A stretch of 64,000 nt of DNA from Vigna angularis (GCF_016808095.1 NC_068972.1:29485746-29549745); one strand, 5' to 3'. Shown: positions 1-11,967, counted from the stretch's first letter. Made by a program: numbers and translations. Notes: a model not told the origin generated them from the letters alone.

Positions 1-127
1 GGGAATTACCGAAGGACAGAAGCCTTCGGGAATTACCGAAGGACAGAAGCCTTCGGGAATTACCGAAGGACAGAAGCCTTCGGGAATTACCGAAGGACAG
101 AAGCCTTCGGGAATTACCGAAAGACAG
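1..127. repeat. 27-bp tandem repeat, about 4.7 copies
   Basis: The unit begins GGGAATTACCGAAGG and ends GAAGCCTTC, repeated head to tail every 27 bp. GAAGG and CCTTC within each unit are complementary, so each unit can form a short hairpin. The array is cut by the window start. It shares words with the CACTA terminus at 4040-4142 and is best read as that element's subterminal repeat. Confidence 0.85.
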
Positions 128-427
128 TATCACATAACAACTCATTTATTTCTCTTTATTTCTCTATAAAAGCTCATTTATCACAAGGCAAATTCCAATT
201 CACTATAACAGCTCATTTATTTCTCTGAAAAATCTGCACTTATCCAATTAAAAAAAACACAATTTGTGAATGCACAAGAACAAGTTCACCGACCAGCTTA
301 AGCAGACAGGTCAATTTGACCGAATAATAGCAACGTGCAAAATTGAATTCCTAATGCACTACACCTACAATTAACCAAACGAATCTGATACATACTGCAT
401 GATATGACAAAACAAACAACAATTACA

Positions 428-628
428 CTACTTTCCCATGTGATCTCCGAAGCTCTTTGGAAATATCTCGAAGCTGAGAGAGGTAACAGGATTCCCTTGA
501 AGGACCCATTTCTGAAGAATGTTTGTGGCGCTTTGCTTGGGGAGCCTTAGCCTCAAGATTCTGCTCCTTAGGTCATCACCTTCCACACTCTCTTCAACTA
601 AATCACTGCTCACAGCACCCAAAGACAC
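428..628 (-). pseudogene. PPR-protein fragment (N-terminal region)
   Basis: Translation from 628 gives DDLRSRILRLRLPKQSATN followed by ILQKWVLQGNPVT. This matches the region just before the repeats in plant P-class pentatricopeptide proteins of the kind with 'RLPKRSAT..L.KW...G..' and then 'L.EI.KELRR'. After GNPVT a CT-rich stretch (CTCTCTC) puts the rest out of frame: the conserved QLRDISKELRRS block is present but in another frame, so there has been a slippage-type frameshift. The fragment ends with no PPR repeats and lies inside a CACTA element. It is a captured, dead piece. The PPR assignment rests on recalled family patterns only. Confidence 0.55.
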
Positions 629-659
629 AAATCTTGTTCTGTTCTGAACATAAGTAAAA

Positions 660-2235
660 CGGTTACTTCTGCAAGATGAGAAGATGCAATTTTCAGATCA
701 ATTACCCATAACCAAACACTCAATTATGATGGTTGACAAGAAAGTATGATTAGAAAAATCAGTTAAGATGCAGAATCATAAAAGATTGGTAGAGAATAGA
801 ATTGAAATTTATGATGCAAGACTTTAGTATTGAAAAATAAACAAGACACGAATAGCTTTATGCCCACATAATTAGCAAATATGATGGGTAAGATATGCAA
901 GAGAGGGGTTTAAAACCTACTTAAACCGACAATAAAGTAATTAATATAGCACCTCTTATATATGTAGTATCATATGCAGAGACACGTAACAATTTGCAGA
1001 GACACATATCATATGCAGTATCATATGCAGAAGGACATATATAAGTGTAAGGATCAACATTTGATGAGAATGAGACACGTAACAATTTCAGACGCGCTAC
1101 TTATACTTGTTACAATTTCAGACGTGCACGTAATAATTCTAAGCACTTGGTTCAATTATAAATAAAATCAAAATTTAAATATTAATTTATACTCCTATCG
1201 AAATTCACAAAACGCTATATTTGATAAAATCAAATACAAAATTTAATTTATACACTCATATCTCATCTCTTTATCTGTGCAACAATCAAACTCGATCTTA
1301 CTGGAAAAATCTAATTAACTTAAATATTATATTCACTAATATTTTAATCAATCAAATAATTAAGAGATTTATTGGAAAAAATAGTAATAAAGGAATATAA
1401 AGCCAATTTGAAACGATACACAAGAGAAGCATATGCAACCAATCAATTTCGTTTTTCATATTTATTATAAGATTCAGTTACTTTTACTTTGATAAAGTCA
1501 AAAAAGTTCAATATTCCATACGAGTTAAAGTCAACTTTTAAAAATAAGATTAATGATGCACTATATAAATATCTTTCCATTAATATATGAATAGGTCTTT
1601 TCTCGATAATAGGCCAAACATCTTAATTTATTACTTAATTTATTAATATACTTCTTCTTGAATAAATCTATTTTTATAGAAATTTAAGCAAATAAATTTC
1701 TTCAAACTTCATTTATATAAATCAACTCATTTAGTATTTCACAGGTTAATTTTGACCTATGAATCATGTACATCTATCTATAACCATGCCAATCAAATCA
1801 ATTACAGTTGGAATTGATATTTACGGTACAATGCTTCCAATTATTCATGCAAAAAAGCAATTAAGATAAACGTTCAACCACATCAATAATTGATCAAAAG
1901 TGAAAAGATGTGTGGACTTTTCAAATCATGGGAAAAAGAAGTATTGTTCTTCCAATTGCATTTAATCCAAGGCTTTTAGATTCCGGAACAGAGATGCATC
2001 CAATAGCACTTATATAAGGCCATAGTTTTTGGAACATCATCCAATTCATTTCAATCAAATCACCCAAAACATTCATAAACTCTACATAACACATAAGCCC
2101 TTGTAATTTCCAATTAAAATTGTAACTTATACGAATTAATATGGCTTTTGCTTCATCCAAATGAAACTACCAATAACATAATCCTGAAAGCAAACCATAA
2201 AAGTTCTCAAAGCAGTGGTGAACAAAGAATCATAC
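660..2235. other. AT-rich non-coding interior of the CACTA element
   Basis: No convincing gene is seen. Around 974-1120 the sequence repeats short words (CAGAGACACGTAACAATT, CATATGCAGTATCATATGCAG). A minus-strand open stretch at 1921-2160 (79 residues) follows the nitroreductase-like exon and could be a further degraded exon, but I do not recognise it. Confidence 0.5.
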
Positions 2236-3235
2236 CAGGGTCATCAAAGAAGCAACCAATTCCGGTTGCTGAGATTCCAATAGCATGTGTTTCAAGGTAC
2301 AACACCTGTCCAAGGAGTCCAGTTTCCCAAAATAATCGTGGATACATCTAGACATTCTTTTCACACAAAGTAGGTTCCATACGGGCCAACATACCAAGGC
2401 TGAAGCAACCATCACTTGCAATGTCCTTCAAGAACGTGATACACTTGTAAAACAAGATATACAATATTCGTGGAGTATCAGTTCAGATTCTAATTAGAAA
2501 TAAGACTGATATTAGTGTTACACAATTAATGGTATAATATCATTGTACATTAGACTTATCAATATATAGAATCAATCAAAAGCTAAACTAATTTTGCAAC
2601 TCAACCAGTAGATGTTAAGATAATAAAGCACAGAAATAAGTCAAAGCTTTGATACCCAGATACACAAATCCCATATTGTGATGCTATTAGAAATAAACAA
2701 CATTCTGTTCATTTATTTAGTAGAGACAAAAGTACCAGACAATATGTGATAATTGTGAAGTGGATGGATATATTATTACTTTATACAAACCAAATAAACT
2801 GTGTTTAAATAATAATTCCTGCTTCAAACCAAAATCCAAATTTAACACAGTTATCTATATTAAAAACAGTAGCATAAACCCTGACGTTCATCCTAATAAA
2901 CACATCTCTCATCTCCTCACTAACTGTGTTTCATTTCACAATCTAACTAGAAAACTATTTGATCATGTACAACATAATTCACAGACTTTAAGAAACTCCA
3001 TAAACCAATGCAAAATTCAAAAGACATGTAGGCAATCACCAATTACCACATACCTAGTGGCACGAAAGTTGCTTCGCAAGCTGCCGACAATCAGATTTGA
3101 GCAGTTCATACAGTGGAAGCTCATCGGGAAACCCTCAGGTTTGGTCCACAAAAAGTCAGGTAGCATAGCTTTCTTCAATTCATCAAAGTGATTTTTATTC
3201 ATCACCAAGAAATACAATCCTTGAGGCAATCCCAT
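2236..3235 (-). pseudogene. Nitroreductase-like (SagB-type) gene fragment, two exons, broken
   Basis: Exon A (3235 to 3054) reads GLPQGLYFLVMNKNHFDELK and then KPEGFP; after a one-base frameshift near 3128 it continues DELPLYELLKSDCRQLAKQL. Exon B (2425 to 2236) reads DIASDGCFSLGMLARMEP, then MYPRLFWETGLLGQVLYLE and GISATGIGCFFDDP. The WET-G-GQ-YLEA-GISATGIGCFFDDP pattern is that of plant nitroreductase-like flavoproteins. Splice sites are still visible: donor GTATGT below 3054, acceptor AG above 2425, donor GTATG below 2236. Lesions seen are the frameshift, an in-frame TAG at the last codon of exon A (3054-3056) and a TAG at 2348-2350. The fragment lacks the N- and C-terminal parts and sits inside a CACTA element, so it is probably a captured segment including its intron. 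Family assignment is from memory of the pattern. Confidence 0.6.
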
Positions 3236-3238
3236 CAG

Positions 3239-3404
3239 GTTTGCTCCCTTGGCCTCGCTTCTCCGAATGGACTAACCCCTTAGGTTTCCCCACATTCCCA
3301 TCCCCCCCTTTATTGGACACCGACAGAGACCGAGGTTGCAGAACAAGCCTTGGTCTCCCTCCACCAGCACCAACACTCTCACTACCAACGTTGGATTCGC
3401 CCAT
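3239..3404 (-). pseudogene. Possible translation-initiation-factor-like (eIF4B-type) fragment
   Basis: On the minus strand the sequence gives GGRPRLVLQPRSLSV, then GNVGKPKG. A one-base shift then gives PFGEARPREQT in the adjoining frame. The 'R-L-L-PR...KPKG..PFG-ARPRE' arrangement is found in plant eIF4B/eIF4H-type proteins. It joins directly onto the nitroreductase-like fragment at about 3236, with no intergenic space, which suggests an artificial fusion made within the transposon. The motif is short and the identification is tentative. Confidence 0.35.
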
Positions 3405-4030
3405 CTTCTTGTTCTAGTCATTTGAATCAGCATCACTGGAGCCAAACCCAATAACCTTCCTCTTTCAGTCAATTTCAGTCCAACACCACTTCACTGCAAC
3501 GCCCTCGACACGCCAACCCCAACAACCCCTACCTCTGTCGCAACACTCACAAGGACCAAAACACGAACCCTAGCCACAAACCAGCCACCAACGAACCGCT
3601 GTTAGCATCTGCAACAGCAACCACTTCAAACCGCCTTAGGGCGACAACCTCACGCTTCAAACCAACGAACCGCTTCGAACAAAGAGTAGGGAATGGAAGA
3701 GCGCCACCCAGCAACGAACCTCCGTCAACATCCACACCACTAAACTCGCACCGTCAAACCGCAGTGTCGAACCGACTGACCGCCACCACCCCTAACGCAA
3801 ACGCCAACTTCCACGAGTCACAACCCTCCAAAGTAATAGCCACCAACGAACCCACCTCCGCGTTAGCAACACAACAATGGCTTAGGGTGACCAACTTCGG
3901 CTTACGGTAATGACGAACAAACTAGGGAAGGGGAGAGAGGGATTTCTGAAATTGAAGAGACAAGGGAAAGGGAGACGAGGGAATTCTGAAATTAGGAAAT
4001 TCGGAGCAAAAAAACCAAATTTCTAATCGC
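3405..4030. other. C-rich, low-complexity stretch inside the CACTA element
   Basis: The + strand is C- and A-rich with repeated words such as AACGAACC and CCACCA (3480-3900), then turns purine-rich (GGGAGAGAGGG, GGGAGACGAGGG) at 3915-3985. No gene is recognised. It could be a degraded promoter or leader of one of the captured genes. Confidence 0.4.
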
Positions 4031-4142
4031 TGACATTACTAAAGGCCTACATGCCTTCGGTATATTATGTGACCAACACTTTATAGAAGGCCTAAAGGCC
4101 GTCGATAAATTCTCGTCGGTAATTACGCTCTTTCCTGTAGTG

Positions 4143-4729
4143 AATAAATGCTTGGTTAACATATTTAAAAATATGACTGTTGTGACAGTGATGTCCAACA
4201 TTTAACCAGTTTTCAAATATTAACAAACTTAGTCGAATACAAGGAGCATGCAATCGATTAAGTAGAAACACTTAGCATATATTTGAAAACTTTTCTTCTC
4301 AAAATACATCACAACACACTTGAAAAATATTTATGCAAACATACGAGTTTTAATCGATTTAACCAATAATGTAATCAACTTAAAACTTGTTGCTTTGCCA
4401 CACTTTAAAGTTCAAACAGCCGAAGCTAGGTGCTTGTGGTTTTTCATTTCTGAAACCTCATATTATGCATACAGAGATAAAATCACATATCAAACATAGT
4501 GGTATGTTATAATCAACACATTATGTTCACAAATATGCATGTACTAATACAACACAATAAGCATAAAAAAATAACATGTATAACACAGTACATACACATG
4601 TGTTAGTATTAATTATGTGTTGTCATCATCAAAAACACAGATATTATTGAGATTGTGGGTTAAGCTAAACTTGTGCTCCTCCTATCAACAATCTCAACAA
4701 TACCCAATAGAATAATATTTTTTTTTAAT
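4143..4729. other. AT-rich spacer without recognised features
   Basis: I see no open frame, repeat or RNA gene here. It separates the end of the first CACTA element from the outer inverted repeat beginning at 4730, so it may be the oldest local host sequence on this side. Confidence 0.5.
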
Positions 4730-4908
4730 GGTTTAATCATTTCGGAGGTTCCTATTTCTACATAATCGTCTCAAATAGGTCCTCGCATTTTTTTTATCTC
4801 AAATAGGTCCTCGTATTTTTTTATCTTAATTAGGTCCTTGTTTTTTTAAAATTGAGTCAATTGGAACCTTGCCGGTAATTGGATTGGACGACGTTAAAAT
4901 TTTTGTGT
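4730..4908 (+). repeat. Left terminal inverted repeat of the Mutator-like element
   Basis: Pairs with 16500-16653 in inverted orientation, beginning GGTTTAATCATTTCGGAGG. It contains a direct duplication of TCTCAAATAGGTCCTCG that is absent from the right arm. Confidence 0.75.
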
Positions 4909-5001
4909 CTTCGCTTGCTGACTATGCAAATTTTAATGACGTGGCTCAATGGGGTCTCCTTAGGTAGAATTTATTTTATTTCAAGTTTTAAATAATTAAA
5001 C

Positions 5002-5439
5002 CTAATTTATTTTATGACTTCTGACAGCATGCTCCATCGCCATAGTAGACACCTTCAGAACCTTGCTCAACACTGCTGTCACGCATGCCGCGTTCTCGCA
5101 TATCTCCTTCCTCTCCTCCCTCGTCGAAGACACCTTCTCCACCAGCGCCGGATCGTTCTCTAATGTTGCTGACTTCAGCAATTCCACAACCACGCCTTCC
5201 TTCTTGGCTACTAAAAGCTTTGACTCGGCATCCGCGACGATGAATTTTAGAACCCTGGCGGAGGCAAATCTTGAATCGAAGCCTCCTCGTTTCAAAATGA
5301 GAAGTAGAGAATCTAGGCTCTGTTTGTTTCCTTTGAGCAAAGAGTTTCTCAATCCATTGCGATCTTCGACGCCATCGAAAATCAAAAGCAGTGGCCATAG
5401 CTTCATTTTGACGCCGTGAACACTGTTATCTGCCACCAC
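5002..5439 (-). pseudogene. U-box E3 ligase (PUB25/26-like) ARM-repeat fragment
   Basis: One open frame of 145 codons on the minus strand: MKLWPLLLIFDGVEDRNGL near the start, then KQSLDSLLLILKRGGFDSRF, ASARVLKFIVADAESK and EGVVVELLKSA, followed by KVSSTREERKEICENAACVT and AVLSKVLKVST. These are the ARM-repeat helices of plant U-box ligases of the PUB22-26 type. The U-box itself is missing. The step from ENDPALVE straight to KVSSTREE skips what is normally a longer segment, suggesting an internal deletion, and the frame ends soon after EHAV. It lies between the inverted repeats of a Mutator-like element, so it is best explained as a captured fragment. It has no stop codons inside, so it could still be transcribed. 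Confidence 0.7.
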
Positions 5440-5920
5440 CTAAGGCTAAGTCCAAAACTACTTCTCTATTCTTTCCCCAAACCCTTTTTCTCTGCTCCCT
5501 AGATCTACTGCCCCAACCCACTTCCCCCAGATTCACTTCCCATTTATTGTTTAAGATTTGAAGATTCTAGAATGTATAAACCCCCTAAGTTGTATTAATT
5601 TAAAAGTTTAAACAATTAGGCCATATTTGCTTACTATTTTCAAAAATAGTATTGGATGAACAGAACGAAGGCATTGGTTGTCGGTGGCTGATTGACTGAT
5701 CTCAGTCTCTACGGTATTTTATGGATAAGAGAAGCACAAAAAAGATAAAATACTTTTGAATGATCTGTTTGCACGATGCGTGAAATCACTACAACTTCGA
5801 AAACCCTAACAGGAAGAGGACACCCGAGGAAGAAGACAATGCTTTATTTTGTCTTTTATAATTAAATTTCACCTAATGCATAATTAAATTCCACCTAATG
5901 CGATCTTAGTGTGCCACATC
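5440..5920. other. Non-coding stretch between captured fragment and LTR
   Basis: No gene recognised. It includes a near-duplicate pair, 'aattaaatttcacctaatgc' and 'aattaaattccacctaatgc' (about 5860-5900), just before the LTR begins. Confidence 0.4.
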
Positions 5921-6219
5921 AGAAACTTAATTTTGATATTAAAAACACCCTTTTTAATTTTGAAACTTGCTTTAACTCATGTTTTTGCTTTAGTTTTGTG
6001 AATAAGAGAGTTGAAGGTGCATTTAATGGTTTTGTGCTAGATTCCCTTGATTTTGTAGGCTATTGGAATGATTTGAAAGAAGAGTTAAAGTATCGAATGG
6101 TTGGAATGTAGAAAAGTCAACCAGAATGCAGAAAAGTCAACTAGAGTGCAGAAAAGTCAATCAGAATGCAGAAAAGTCAACTAGTCAACCAAAATTCACT
6201 AGTGCAGAATTGGCTTTTA

Positions 6220-7930
6220 ACGTCATCCAATAGACGTCCGTCCACCAAATCCCCAACGTATATAATTGACCGGTGGCATATTCGTAAATAAGTGGAAACC
6301 TAGACGTCCGTCCTTGCTCGCGACAGACGTTTATAATGTGAGGAACGTCCGTCCAACACAAACGGACGTGTATAGTGAACCCATGGCAGCCCTTTGGACG
6401 TCCGTCCTTGGTCGAGACGGACGTTCGTAATGTTATGAACATCCGCCTCCTAGGACGGACATTTAATAGCTGGCCATGTCAGCCCTTTGCACGTTCGTCC
6501 TTGGTCGAGACGGACGTTCGTAATGTTATGAACGTCCGCCTCCTAGGACGGACGTTTAATAGTTGGCCATGTCAGCCCTTTGAACGTCCGTCCTTGGTCG
6601 AGACGGATGTTCATAATGTTATGAACGTCCGCCGCCCCAGGACGGACGTTTAATAGGCTGGAGAAGTGAACGTTCACAAGTACCCTGCCGGCCTTAAAAT
6701 GTCCTTCCTTGGTCGATACGAACGTTCATAATGGGCTAAATAAGGTTAACTCATGTAAGCCCTGTGAACGTCCGTCCTTGGCCGAGGACGAACGTTCATT
6801 GAGTGATGAACCCATATGTTCATAACGTTAAGTACCTTGCAGCCTTAAACGTCCGTCCTTGGTCGAGACGGACGTTCACAATGGGCTAAATAAGGTTAAC
6901 TCATGTAAGCCCTGTGAACGTCCGTCCTTGGCCGAGGACAGACGTTCATTGAGTGATGAACCCATATGTTCATAACGTTAAGTACCCTACCAGCCTTAAA
7001 CGTCCGTCCTTGGTCGAGACGGACGTTCACAATGGGCTAAATAAGGTTAACTCATGTAAGCCCTGTGAACGTCCGTCCTTGGCCGAGGACGGACGTTCAT
7101 TGAGTGATGAACCCATATGTTCATAACGTTAAGTACCCTGCCAGCCTTAAACGTCCGTCCTTGGTCGAGACGGACGTTCACAACATTATAAACGTCTGTC
7201 CTTGGTCGAGACGGACGTTCACAACATTATAAACGTCCGTCCTTGGTCGAGACGGACGTTCACAACATTATAAACGTCCGTCTCGACCTGGGACGGACGT
7301 TCAAAGGGCTGAACAAGGCAACCCATGTCAGCCTTTCGAACGTCCTGTTCATCTCACTGAACGTCCGTCCTTGGGCGAGATAGACGTTTTTAACATTATA
7401 AACGTCCGTCCCCTAACACGAACGTTCAAAGGGCTGACATGGGTTCCCTTGTTCAGACCTTTGAACGTCCGTCCCAGGTCGAGACGAACGTTCATAAGAT
7501 TATAAACGTCCGTCTCGACCTCGGACGGACGTTCACAGGGCTGAACAAGGGAACCCATGTCAGCCCTTTGAACGTCCGTCCCCGTATGTCGGACGTTTAA
7601 TGTGCTGACAGGGTGGTTGGACATTTAATTGTCTTTAGACCCTTAAACGTCCGACATGGGGGGCTGGACGTTTATATTATTATAGACGTCCAAGCCCGCC
7701 ACGGACAAACGTTTAAAGGCTGGCATGGGGAGTTGAAATGTTCAGGTGTTAGTATAATAGACGTCCGTCCCGCTCAAGTGGACGTTTATAATATTATAGA
7801 CATCCGGGACGACCCAGGACGGACGTTTAAACCCACCCGCGAATATCATTTTTAAATCCTCATAAACGTCACATTAGTGACGAGCCGGACGTCTATAATA
7901 TTATAGACGTCCGGGCCCCAGCGTAACGGA
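6220..7930. repeat. CACTA left subterminal repeat region (GACGTCC palindromes)
   Basis: Dozens of copies of an inverted pair, ACGTCCGTCC...GGACGGACGT, separated by short spacers such as TTGGTCGAGAC. Each pair can fold into a hairpin. From about 6690 to 7150 a longer unit of about 150 bp is repeated three times in tandem (the word GCCGAGGAC recurs at 6781, 6931 and 7082). In En/Spm elements such subterminal repeats are the binding sites of the TnpA-type protein. Short open frames across this region are by-products of the repeats. Confidence 0.88.
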
Positions 7931-8804
7931 CGTCTCAGTGTACAAAAAGCGCTCCCCGCAAACCCGTGACCATTGCACTTTTTGAAACGCGAAAACTGTT
8001 CATCGTCTTCCTCCCGAACGCTGCTGCGCGGTTCATTTTCCAGGTACGTTTTCTGTTTTTTGGACCGTTTTAATTGTTTTTCAATCCGATTACATTGCTC
8101 TGTGATGAAATGCCTTTGATTTTAACCGATTAAAAATCGTTTTCGGTCCGTTTTTTTGCAGTCTCTTGCGTGTTCTTGGGCGGTTTCTTTGATTGTTTTT
8201 GGACTGCGTTTTAGGCATTTCACTCCTCCATTTCGCTTCTTCTCATTTCAAATCCACTTTTCAGGTTAGCATGTTGGTTGAAAAATTTTTGTATGCATGT
8301 AATTAATTGGGTTTTGTGAATGCACGTTTTTTACTGTCAAATGTGACTGTGTTATTGGCTTTTGAATATATGTGTACTAGTTGTGTTATTATATGTTCCA
8401 AAGAATTGAGTGACACTTAGTTCCCGTTTGAAATTTAAGACAAACGATTAATCTTTTAATCGTTTGTGTTAAATTTTGAATTGTCCGATTGGACAGTTTG
8501 AAAAAATTAATTTTCATAATTTGCAATACCATGTGAATTGGAGTTTAAGGATAAGATTGATAAAATTTCGGTTCAGTACTTGTGTTGTTCTCTGGATGCA
8601 TATTTGATTGTGGTCATCGTTGACTACTCTCATTTCGTGTATTTCGGAGACCAATGCGAAATGCTGCCGAAATCTTATCAATTTTATTATGTAGACTTCA
8701 ATATGCACGTGGCTGAGCAAATTATGAAAATTAATTTTTTTGAATGGGTAGGGCCTAACCTTGTGAGAGTTAAAACACTTAACTGATGACTTTATGAACA
8801 TAGT
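7931..8804 (+). other. Leader of the CACTA genes
   Basis: Between the subterminal repeats and the first transposase codon the sequence is T-rich and has potential acceptor sites (TTCCAG at 8038, TTTTCAG at 8260). This fits an untranslated leader, perhaps spliced. I see no TATA box I would trust and no gene. Confidence 0.4.
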
Positions 8805-11800
8805 ATGGATCGAAGCTGGATGAACGAACGTCGCACCAGTGATGAATATGAGAAGGGTGTTTCGAAGTTCTTGCAATACGTTGAACAAAATGCTAAGTCT
8901 GTCAACGGGACATATTTTTGTCCTTGTGTGCGTTGTCTTAATCAAATACGGCAAGACTTAGGCAATGTGCATGACCATCTATTCATGTACGGTATAATGA
9001 GGACTTATACCGTTTGGACTTGGCATGGAGAAGTACTTGAGCAGCCTACCACGTCACGAGGAACGAATTATGTGGAAGAATGGATGAGTGACCATTTAGA
9101 GGACATGATACGTGATGTCGGTGAAGATAATTTTGGAAGGGTATGATTCTCTTATTAATGATTCAGAGCAACCGTTGTTCCCAGGATGCTCGAACTTTAC
9201 ACGTCTGTCTTCAACTTTAAAGTTGTTTAGTTTAAAAGCAAGGAATGGATGGACCGATAAAAGTTTCACCGAGTTGTTGGAGTTGTTGAAGGAGATGCTT
9301 CCAGAAAATAATACTCTACCTATTCGTAATTACGAGGCCAAAAAAATTTTATGTCCAATGGGTCTTGAATATCAAAAGATACATGCTTGTCCTAATGATT
9401 GTGTTTTGTACACAAAGGAGTTTGCTTCGTTAAAGTATTGTCCAACATGTGGTTTATCCCGTTTTAAAAAGAAATCTGACAGAGTCACTGGTAATGAAGG
9501 TAATGATGGTGCACCTGCTAAGGTGATGTGGTATTTGCCTATAATACCTAGGTTCAAACGTATGTTCTCTGTTAAAGAAGATGCAAAGAACCTTAAATGG
9601 CACTCTGACGAAAGAAAGTGCGATAATCTTCTTCGACACCCTGCTGATTCTCCACAATGGAAAAAGATTGATGACAAATTCCCTGAATTTGCAGATCCAA
9701 GAAACATAAGGCTTGCACTTGCAACTGATGGTATGAATCCTTATGGAAACTTAAGTAGCAAACACAGTTCGTGGCCAGTTATGTTGATGATTTACAATCT
9801 TTCTCCTTCGTTGTGCATGAAGAGAAAGTATGTGATGTTGTCCATGATGATATCGGGTCCTAGACAACCTGGAAATGACATTGATGTTTACTTAGCAATT
9901 TTAATTGATGATTTGAAATTGTTGTGGGAAGAAGGCATCGACGTGTTTGATTCACATGTTCAGGAACAGTTCCGTTTGCGTGCAATGTTGTTTTGCACTA
10001 TAAATGATTTCCCAGCGTATGGAAACTTGAGCGGTTATAGCGTTAAAGGTCATTTTGCATGTCCCATATGTGAAGAAAACACTAGTTACCTTCAGTTGAA
10101 GCATGGTCAGAAGACAGTATATACAAGACATCGAAAATTTCTTCCTCGTAATCATCCTTATCGTAGATTGAAAAAAGCATTTAATGGAAGTGCTGAGGAT
10201 GAGGTTGTGTGCAGACCCTGGAATGGTGAGGAGGTGTACAACGAAGTCAAAAACATTGACATTGTGTTTGGAAAACATCATAAAAGTACCTCTGCAAAGA
10301 ACATTTGGAAGAAACGATCGATATTTTTTAAGCTTCCATATTGGTGTGAACTTAATGTTAGACATTGTATTGATGTGATGCACGTTGAAAAAAATGTTTG
10401 TGATAGTGTCATCGGAACTTTATTAAATGTCAAAGGGAAGAGCAAAGACGGAATAAAAGCAAGACAAGATTTGGCTGACATGGGAATCCGATCTGAGTTA
10501 CATCCACAGATAATAGGGAGACGCACCTATCTGCCCCCAGCCTGTCACACACTTTCCAAAAAAGAAAAACAAAGCTTTTGTAACTGTTTAAGAAGTGTGA
10601 AGGTTCCGCAAGGTTATTCTTCAAATATCAGTAACCTTGTGTCTATGCAAGACTTAAAGCTAGTTGGTTTAAAGTCTCACGATTGTCATGTATTGATGCA
10701 ACAATTGTTACCTGTTGTTATTCGAGGCATATTACCTCATTCTGTTAGGGGTATTCTGACACGTCTGAGTTTTTTCTTTAATGCCATTTGTAAGAAAGTT
10801 GTTGACCCTCGAGGTTTAGATGAATTGGAAAATGAGGGAATAAGACTACTATGTCAATTGGAGATGTATTTTCCACCTTCCTTTTTTGACATCATGGTAC
10901 ATTTGATTGTTCATCTAGTCAGAGAAATTCGAATATGTGGCCCGATCTTCTTAAGGTGGATGTACCCAGTTGAAAGATACATGAAGATCTTAAAGGGATA
11001 TGTTAAGAATCAGTATAGACCAGAAGCTTCAATCATAGAACGATACGTTGCAGAAGAAGCCATTGAATTTTGTTCAAGTTATATGCCATCTTGTGAACCC
11101 GTCGGTCTTCCCAAGAGTAGACATGAAGGAAAATGTGAGTGTAAGGGTGTTTGAGGTGTGAGAATTCAACGTGTTAGCAGAAAAGAAATTGACCAAGCTC
11201 ATTTGTACGTCTTAAACAACATTGTTGATGTCATTCCTTACATTTCTGACCACGTTAATGAAATAAAGGCAACAAACCCAAAAATGAGTGAAAAATGGCA
11301 TCTTAATGAACATGTGAAAACCTTCTTGAAATGGTTTAAGAAAAAGATTTATGCGACTCCAAATGTTTCTGAAACTTTATTGAGGTTATCTCGTGGGCCG
11401 AACACAGATGTCATTACATATGGTGGGTACTATATAAACAATATTTCTTTTCAGACAAAGGTAGAAGATGACAAAAGCAGAGTTCAAAATAGTGGTGTCA
11501 CACTACAAGCTGAGTCTGTGCACTTTGCTAGTTCTAAAGACAAAAATCCAATCACAACATCCATGAGCTATTTTGGAATAATACAAGAAATATGGGAAGT
11601 TGATTACATCACTTTTAGAGTACCAGTTTTCAAGTGTAAATGGGTTGATATAAATTCTGGTGTCATGATGGATGACCTTGGTTTCACATTGGTTGACTTG
11701 AACAAGATGAATTACACTGATGAACCATTTATCATGGCTAGTCAAGCAAGACAAATATTCTACGTAAATGATTCAGCCAATAACAAATGGTCAGTGGTTT

Positions 11801-11967
11801 TAGAAGGAAAAAACATGCAGGGACATGACGATGACGATTCTCTTGATATACTTGAGACAACATCTGTTGCATGTAGACCCACTGAAGACCCAGTTGATGA
11901 CGTTGCCGATGTCTTGCAGGCAATTCGTAGTGATCACAACGAAGGCATTTGGGAAAAAAACAATTAA
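8805..11967 (+). pseudogene. TNP2-type CACTA transposase, nearly intact
   Basis: The transposase-associated N-terminal domain begins MDRSWMNERRTSDEY with the cysteines of FCPCVRCLN (8805-9140). The second part starts near 9112 in another frame (INDSEQPLFPGCSNFTRL, RNYEAKKILCPMGLEYQKIH, CPTCGLSRFKKK), so there is a small frameshift near 9125-9145. The TNP2 core follows: ALATDGMNPYGN (likely catalytic Asp region), HSSWPVMLMIYNL, GPRQPGNDIDVYLA and a cysteine motif FACPICEEN. Then come a DUF4218-like region (YFPPSFFDIMVHLIVHL, RWMYPVERYMKILKGYVKN) and, after one in-frame TGA at 11152-11154, a DUF4216-like region (SRGPNTDVITYGGYYIN, VFKCKWVDINSG). The protein would bind and cut the element's ends. 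The one frameshift and one stop are the only obvious breaks, although a small intron could hide either one. Confidence 0.88.

Larger units (their letters stand above)
1..4142 (-). mobile_element. CACTA (En/Spm) element, right part, with captured gene fragments
   Basis: The right terminus is seen at 4131-4142: read on the minus strand it starts CACTACAGGAAAGAGCG, the standard CACTA-type end, followed by subterminal motifs (AATTACCGACGAG, and AAGGCC/GCCTTC arms at 4040-4110). The same TACCGA and GCCTTC words build the 27-bp tandem array at 1-127, so that array is probably the opposite subterminal region and the left terminus lies just outside the window. A possible 3-bp target duplication (AAT) follows at 4143. 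No transposase is visible. Instead the interior carries minus-strand fragments resembling unrelated host genes, the structure expected of a non-autonomous, gene-capturing CACTA element. The pairing of the two ends is inference. Confidence 0.65.

Noticed and set aside
1..127. Regular 27-bp repeats that resemble a CRISPR array.
   Set aside because: There are no unique spacers, the genome is plant nuclear, and the words match a CACTA end.
2760..3191. A 143-codon plus-strand frame in the first CACTA element.
   Set aside because: It overlaps the minus-strand nitroreductase-like exon, has no domain, and its first half is AT-rich non-coding sequence.
6375..7855. Several open frames of 80-92 codons in the CACTA subterminal region.
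   Set aside because: They only read through GACGTCC palindromes; no conserved domain.
8538..8786. An 82-codon frame before the CACTA transposase.
   Set aside because: No domain, and it lies in the probable untranslated leader.
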